From Funneliformis mosseae (lineage: Eukaryota > Glomeromycota > Glomeromycetes > Glomerales > Glomeraceae), in NCBI GenBank assembly GCA_910592005.1, contig CAJVPP010003860.1, forward strand, positions 1-10,582: DNA of 10,582 nucleotides. The letters run 5' to 3'. This document shows positions 7,789-10,582 of the stretch, piece after piece (within the stretch, counting starts at the first letter, position 1; each line of letters begins with the position of its first letter). The notes beneath the pieces are model-generated. The model had not been told where the DNA came from. It made no database searches and saw only the letters and a list, made by a program, of their open reading frames with translations. Both the position numbers and the translations under genes were made by a program.

Positions 7789-9243
7789 TATTAATCCTAT
7801 AAATAATTTGAATAATAATTAACAGTTAATCATATCAAAAATCATAAATATAAACATTACAAACATTCGAGAAAAGTTTTATTTTTTTTACATTTTAAAA
7901 ATTATGGTTGTGTTACTTTAATTTTGATAGCGCGCATTATATATGCCTAAAGAAATCATGCTAAATTAAGTTTTATATTCGGCCAGCATTAAACTTTATT
8001 ATAAACTAAATTTATTTTAAATACGAGCTATATTATTATTATTCAAAGTAGTAAAATTTTGATTTTTAAATTACCTGTCCTGACCCATCCCGAAAATTCA
8101 GAAAATGTTTCATACTTATTTTACTTGCGGAGTAAGTTTATATAAAAATGCCATTTTTTTTAGATACAAACACGCAAAAATGTAAACACAAACTTTTATT
8201 TTTTTTTTTCAATTCATCTGATTCTAACTTTAATTTAACTTTAATTCTTAAATTTTCAATCCAGTAAATAATAACAATAAACTTCTAAAAATATTAAATT
8301 CCAAGAATTAAATAGAATAAAAATACCTTTTAGCTTTTTATCTTTTCTTTTTAAAGACTAATATATCATTTTTAGAGGAAAATCAAAAGCATTAGTTATA
8401 CAACAATTCTTATAATTTATTATTTTTGAAGAAATTGTAAAACAAAAACTCAGATAATTATCTCTCTTTTTTAGTTCCTTTTAATTTTCTCAACTATAAC
8501 TTTCAAAATTACTTCTGATTCAGAAAATATCATATGGTAAAAATATAATAAAACTTTATTTTTAACTTTAATCTTAAAACAATTTTATAATAGTATTTAA
8601 ATAGGTAATAATAGAAGAATTTAATAAATAATTATAAGATTTATTATTTATTTATTTTTTTAAAATAAATGAAAATTTTGTTTAATTTACTAATTTATTT
8701 AGATATACTATAATTTGCAATATGAATAATTACTATTATAATGATTAAAAAACTTTCAGAAATTTATAAAAAATATTATAACAAGAGTGATCATTATAAA
8801 TTACATAAAAATTCAATATTATCATATAAATCAACTAATAAAAATTATGAAGTTTTAATATTATTATTTATTAATTGACAAATTAAATTTAAAATTTTAA
8901 ATATATAAATATTAATACAATTTTTATTAGACAAAAGAACATATTATAAAAATATTGATAATAAATTATAAATTATTAAAATAATAAATTTGAATTTTTT
9001 AGCTAATTTAAATCATTTTTTTTAGATTATTTTTAAGTATTTTAATAGTTTATTTTATTTAAAATATTAATAAAAATGAAAATTTTATATAAAGATAGTA
9101 AGTTTATAATTTTAAAAATGATTTTTTTTACAAATTTTAATAAATTATCTGTAATTAGATTGTCTATTACTGCTTCAGCATTATTTAAATTATCTTTGTC
9201 TTCATTTTCTATATTTTTATTAATGATCTTATTTTCAACTGAA
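7789..9243. other. A/T-rich DNA downstream of the gene, no gene supported
   Basis: The first few hundred bases presumably contain the 3' untranslated region, but in such A-rich DNA AATAAA-like signals occur by chance and the polyadenylation site cannot be chosen. A small G/C-richer island, CTGTCCTGACCCATCCCGA at about 8075-8095, stands out and may be a scrap of an old transposable element. Another is GCGCGC at 7931-7936. Open frames on both strands at 9042-9306 are low-complexity and mutually antisense. No RNA gene was recognised. Confidence 0.65.
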
Positions 9244-9355
9244 TTAAAGATGATTCTCATAATTATTTTTAAATTTCAATTGAGTTGCAACTTAATTGCA
9301 TTATAAGAAAATTTAATTGTGTTATAAGTTGTAATTCAATTGGACTATTTTTTTT
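9244..9355. repeat. Dispersed direct repeat, copy 1 (partly palindromic)
   Basis: This copy matches 9746-9857 at a constant offset of 502. Over 9249-9330, 75 of 82 bases agree and all seven differences are transitions. Its core is an inverted repeat: 9277-9294 (CAATTGAGTTGCAACTTA) against 9325-9342, with 16 of 18 positions pairing. It also contains a near-duplicate pair TTAATTGCATTATAAG/TTAATTGTGTTATAAG. The structure suggests a short non-autonomous repeat. No coding capacity is seen. Confidence 0.8.
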
Positions 9356-9745
9356 TATTATATTTATTAGAATACATTCACATATTTTTTATTTTATTCT
9401 AAAAATAATTTAAATAAATTAAACATTTAAATTGACTTTTTTGAAGACAATAGCTATAATAACTATGCATATAAACTAAAATACTGCTATTAAAATGATC
9501 ATTAGTCTAATTATAGTATATAAAATTATATAATATAAATATATTAGAAAAATAATTATGTATTTGACATATTTTAAAAAATACCTTTAAAATCTATATA
9601 ACACACTTTTAAGAAATTGTGTAAAACTATTTTAATATGTATGTATACTTTAGTACGAATTAATAAATTACTAATTAAATTATATTTTAATAAATATAAT
9701 TATTTTATTAATAATTTATAATATTAAAATTAATTAGTGCTAAAG

Positions 9746-9857
9746 TTAAAGATGATCCCCATAATTATTTTCAAATTTCAATTGAGTTGCAACTTAATTG
9801 TGCTATAAGAAAATTTAATTGTGCTATAAGTTATAACTCAAAGATGCTATTTTTTTA
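9746..9857. repeat. Dispersed direct repeat, copy 2
   Basis: This is the second copy of the repeat at 9244-9355, in the same orientation. The left arm (9779-9796) is identical to that of copy 1. The right arm (from 9827, TAAGTTATAACTCA) has drifted, so its palindrome is weaker. It keeps C where copy 1 has T at most differing sites. Confidence 0.8.
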
Positions 9858-9898
9858 ATTTTAATGATTATCTTTAGTTAAAGTATATATAGGCTCTT

Positions 9899-10040
9899 TA
9901 TAATAAAAAGAGAGGAAATTATCAAAAAAAAAAATTTTTTTGTTTTATAAGCTAATTATTATTTTTTTTAATAAAATAAATTCAGATTTAATATTAACTC
10001 AAAAAAAATTTTTTTGATAATTTCCTTCTTTTTTATTGTA
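9899..10040. mobile_element. MITE-like element with terminal inverted repeats
   Basis: The 25 bases at 9899-9923 (TATAATAAAAAGAGAGGAAA...) match the reverse complement of 10016-10040 at 21 of 25 positions. Both arms continue inward into an A-run followed by a T-run that is itself self-complementary. The whole unit is about 142 bp with no ORF and could fold into a long hairpin. Size and structure fit a miniature inverted-repeat element. No clear target duplication was found, so the class is open. Confidence 0.6.
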
Positions 10041-10328
10041 AAAAACCCACATATTGTCACTGTGAAATTCTTCAACTCGAGGTGATCACATTATTAAGTC
10101 TCTACTCAAAATTTATCACTGCAAATTACTGTGATCAAGACGTTAGGATCTGCCTAACTCTTAACTTTACTAAATTTACACGTTAAACTTAAACAAATCT
10201 ATCAAGTATGAAGACTTGAAAGATGAGATTATGAACAGTTTTAATTAAAGAATTCAGATGAGAAACTCAATTACAAATAATGTGTAGGGATCACGTTAAA
10301 TTATATAAAGACACGAAAAGGCAGAAAG
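10041..10328. other. Somewhat G/C-richer non-coding segment
   Basis: This stretch stands out from the surrounding A/T-rich DNA. It carries TGATCA at 10083-10088 (inside the 8-base palindrome GTGATCAC) and at 10132-10137, GATCAC at 10289-10294, and ACGTTA at 10140, 10180 and 10293. No open frame, tRNA or transposon end could be assigned. It may be a remnant of a transposable element or a regulatory region of a gene beyond the window. Confidence 0.45.
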
Positions 10329-10372
10329 ATATAAGTTTTAATTTATTCCTTTATTAATATTAAAACTTATAT
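10329..10372. repeat. Perfect 14-bp inverted repeat with 16-base loop
   Basis: ATATAAGTTTTAAT at 10329-10342 is the exact reverse complement of ATTAAAACTTATAT at 10359-10372. The hairpin may be the end of a small element or a transcript structure. In A/T-rich DNA, palindromes of this size are less rare than normal. Confidence 0.75.
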
Positions 10373-10582
10373 TTGTAAAAGAGTTAATTTACAATATAAG
10401 CAAAAAGTCTATCTATTTATATAAAATTTCTTTTATCATGGCTAACTATTTACTATGCTATAAACTAACTAATTTAGCAGAATAAAATACAAGTAAAATA
10501 AATACATTGAGAATAATAAAAATACGTAAAATAATAAAAATATAAAATATAATAAAAATAATAATAAAATTTAGAATATTAA
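10373..10582. other. A/T-rich low-complexity end of window
   Basis: From about 10494 to the end the sequence is a degenerate reiteration of AATAATAAAAATA-like units. No gene or RNA is seen. Confidence 0.6.

Noticed and set aside
9042..9306. Overlapping ORFs on both strands
   Set aside because: Both are low-complexity (Ile/Asn/Leu/Lys or Phe/Ser/Leu), mutually antisense, and one runs into the 112-bp repeat. No family features are present.
9244..9857. The paired repeats as long terminal repeats of a small retrotransposon
   Set aside because: The copies lack TG...CA ends, a primer-binding site or polypurine tract, and the 390-bp interior codes for nothing.
10041..10330. A tRNA gene or polymerase III promoter
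   Set aside because: CAACTCGAGGTGA vaguely recalls a B box, but no cloverleaf, A box or acceptor stem could be drawn.
1..10582. Bacterial defence system, CRISPR array or prophage
   Set aside because: There are no regularly spaced repeats, no operon-like ORFs and no ribosome-binding sites. The spliced gene and the LINE show nuclear eukaryotic DNA.

Overview
The window looks like nuclear DNA of an A/T-dominated eukaryote. The best guess is a fungus, probably an arbuscular-mycorrhizal (Glomeromycotina, Rhizophagus-like) genome. This is inferred from the extreme A/T richness, a compact gene cut by many 60-89 nt GT-AG introns, a LINE with an RNase H domain of the type common in those genomes, and scattered small DNA-transposon ends. 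No species-specific marker is present. Nothing bacterial (operon, Shine-Dalgarno site, CRISPR array) was seen.

Layout. (1) 1-70 is the terminal part of a pogo/Tc1-mariner-like DNA transposon or MITE that runs off the left edge. (2) 71-1315 is A/T-rich DNA with no supportable gene. (3) 1316-4423 holds a 5'-truncated non-LTR retrotransposon (LINE) on the minus strand. It has a poly-A tail (13 T on the plus strand at 1332-1344), matching 15-base flanks (1316-1330 and 4409-4423) that read as target-site duplications, and a decayed ORF with the end of a reverse transcriptase, a linker/thumb region, an RNase H domain and a C-terminal CCHC knuckle. All of these lie in one ancestral frame broken by eight stop codons. 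(4) 4424-5221 is A/T-rich upstream DNA. (5) 5222-7788 (+) is the only intact gene: twelve exons that splice in phase to a 579-residue, mostly helical protein I do not recognise. (6) 7789-9243 is A/T-rich DNA without a gene. (7) 9244-10372 is a cluster of small repeats: two copies of a roughly 112 bp partly palindromic repeat, one roughly 142 bp MITE-like inverted repeat, and a 14 bp hairpin. (8) The remainder is simple A/T-rich sequence.

Interplay. The host gene sits between a dead LINE and a field of small repeats. The LINE is clearly less A/T-rich than its surroundings and is visibly decaying. The two 112 bp repeat copies differ only by transitions in the part I aligned. Stops such as TGA and TAA in the LINE are also compatible with C-to-T decay, so methylation-linked deamination may be shaping the repeats here. 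I found no multi-gene system. The most novel item is the unrecognised 12-exon gene.
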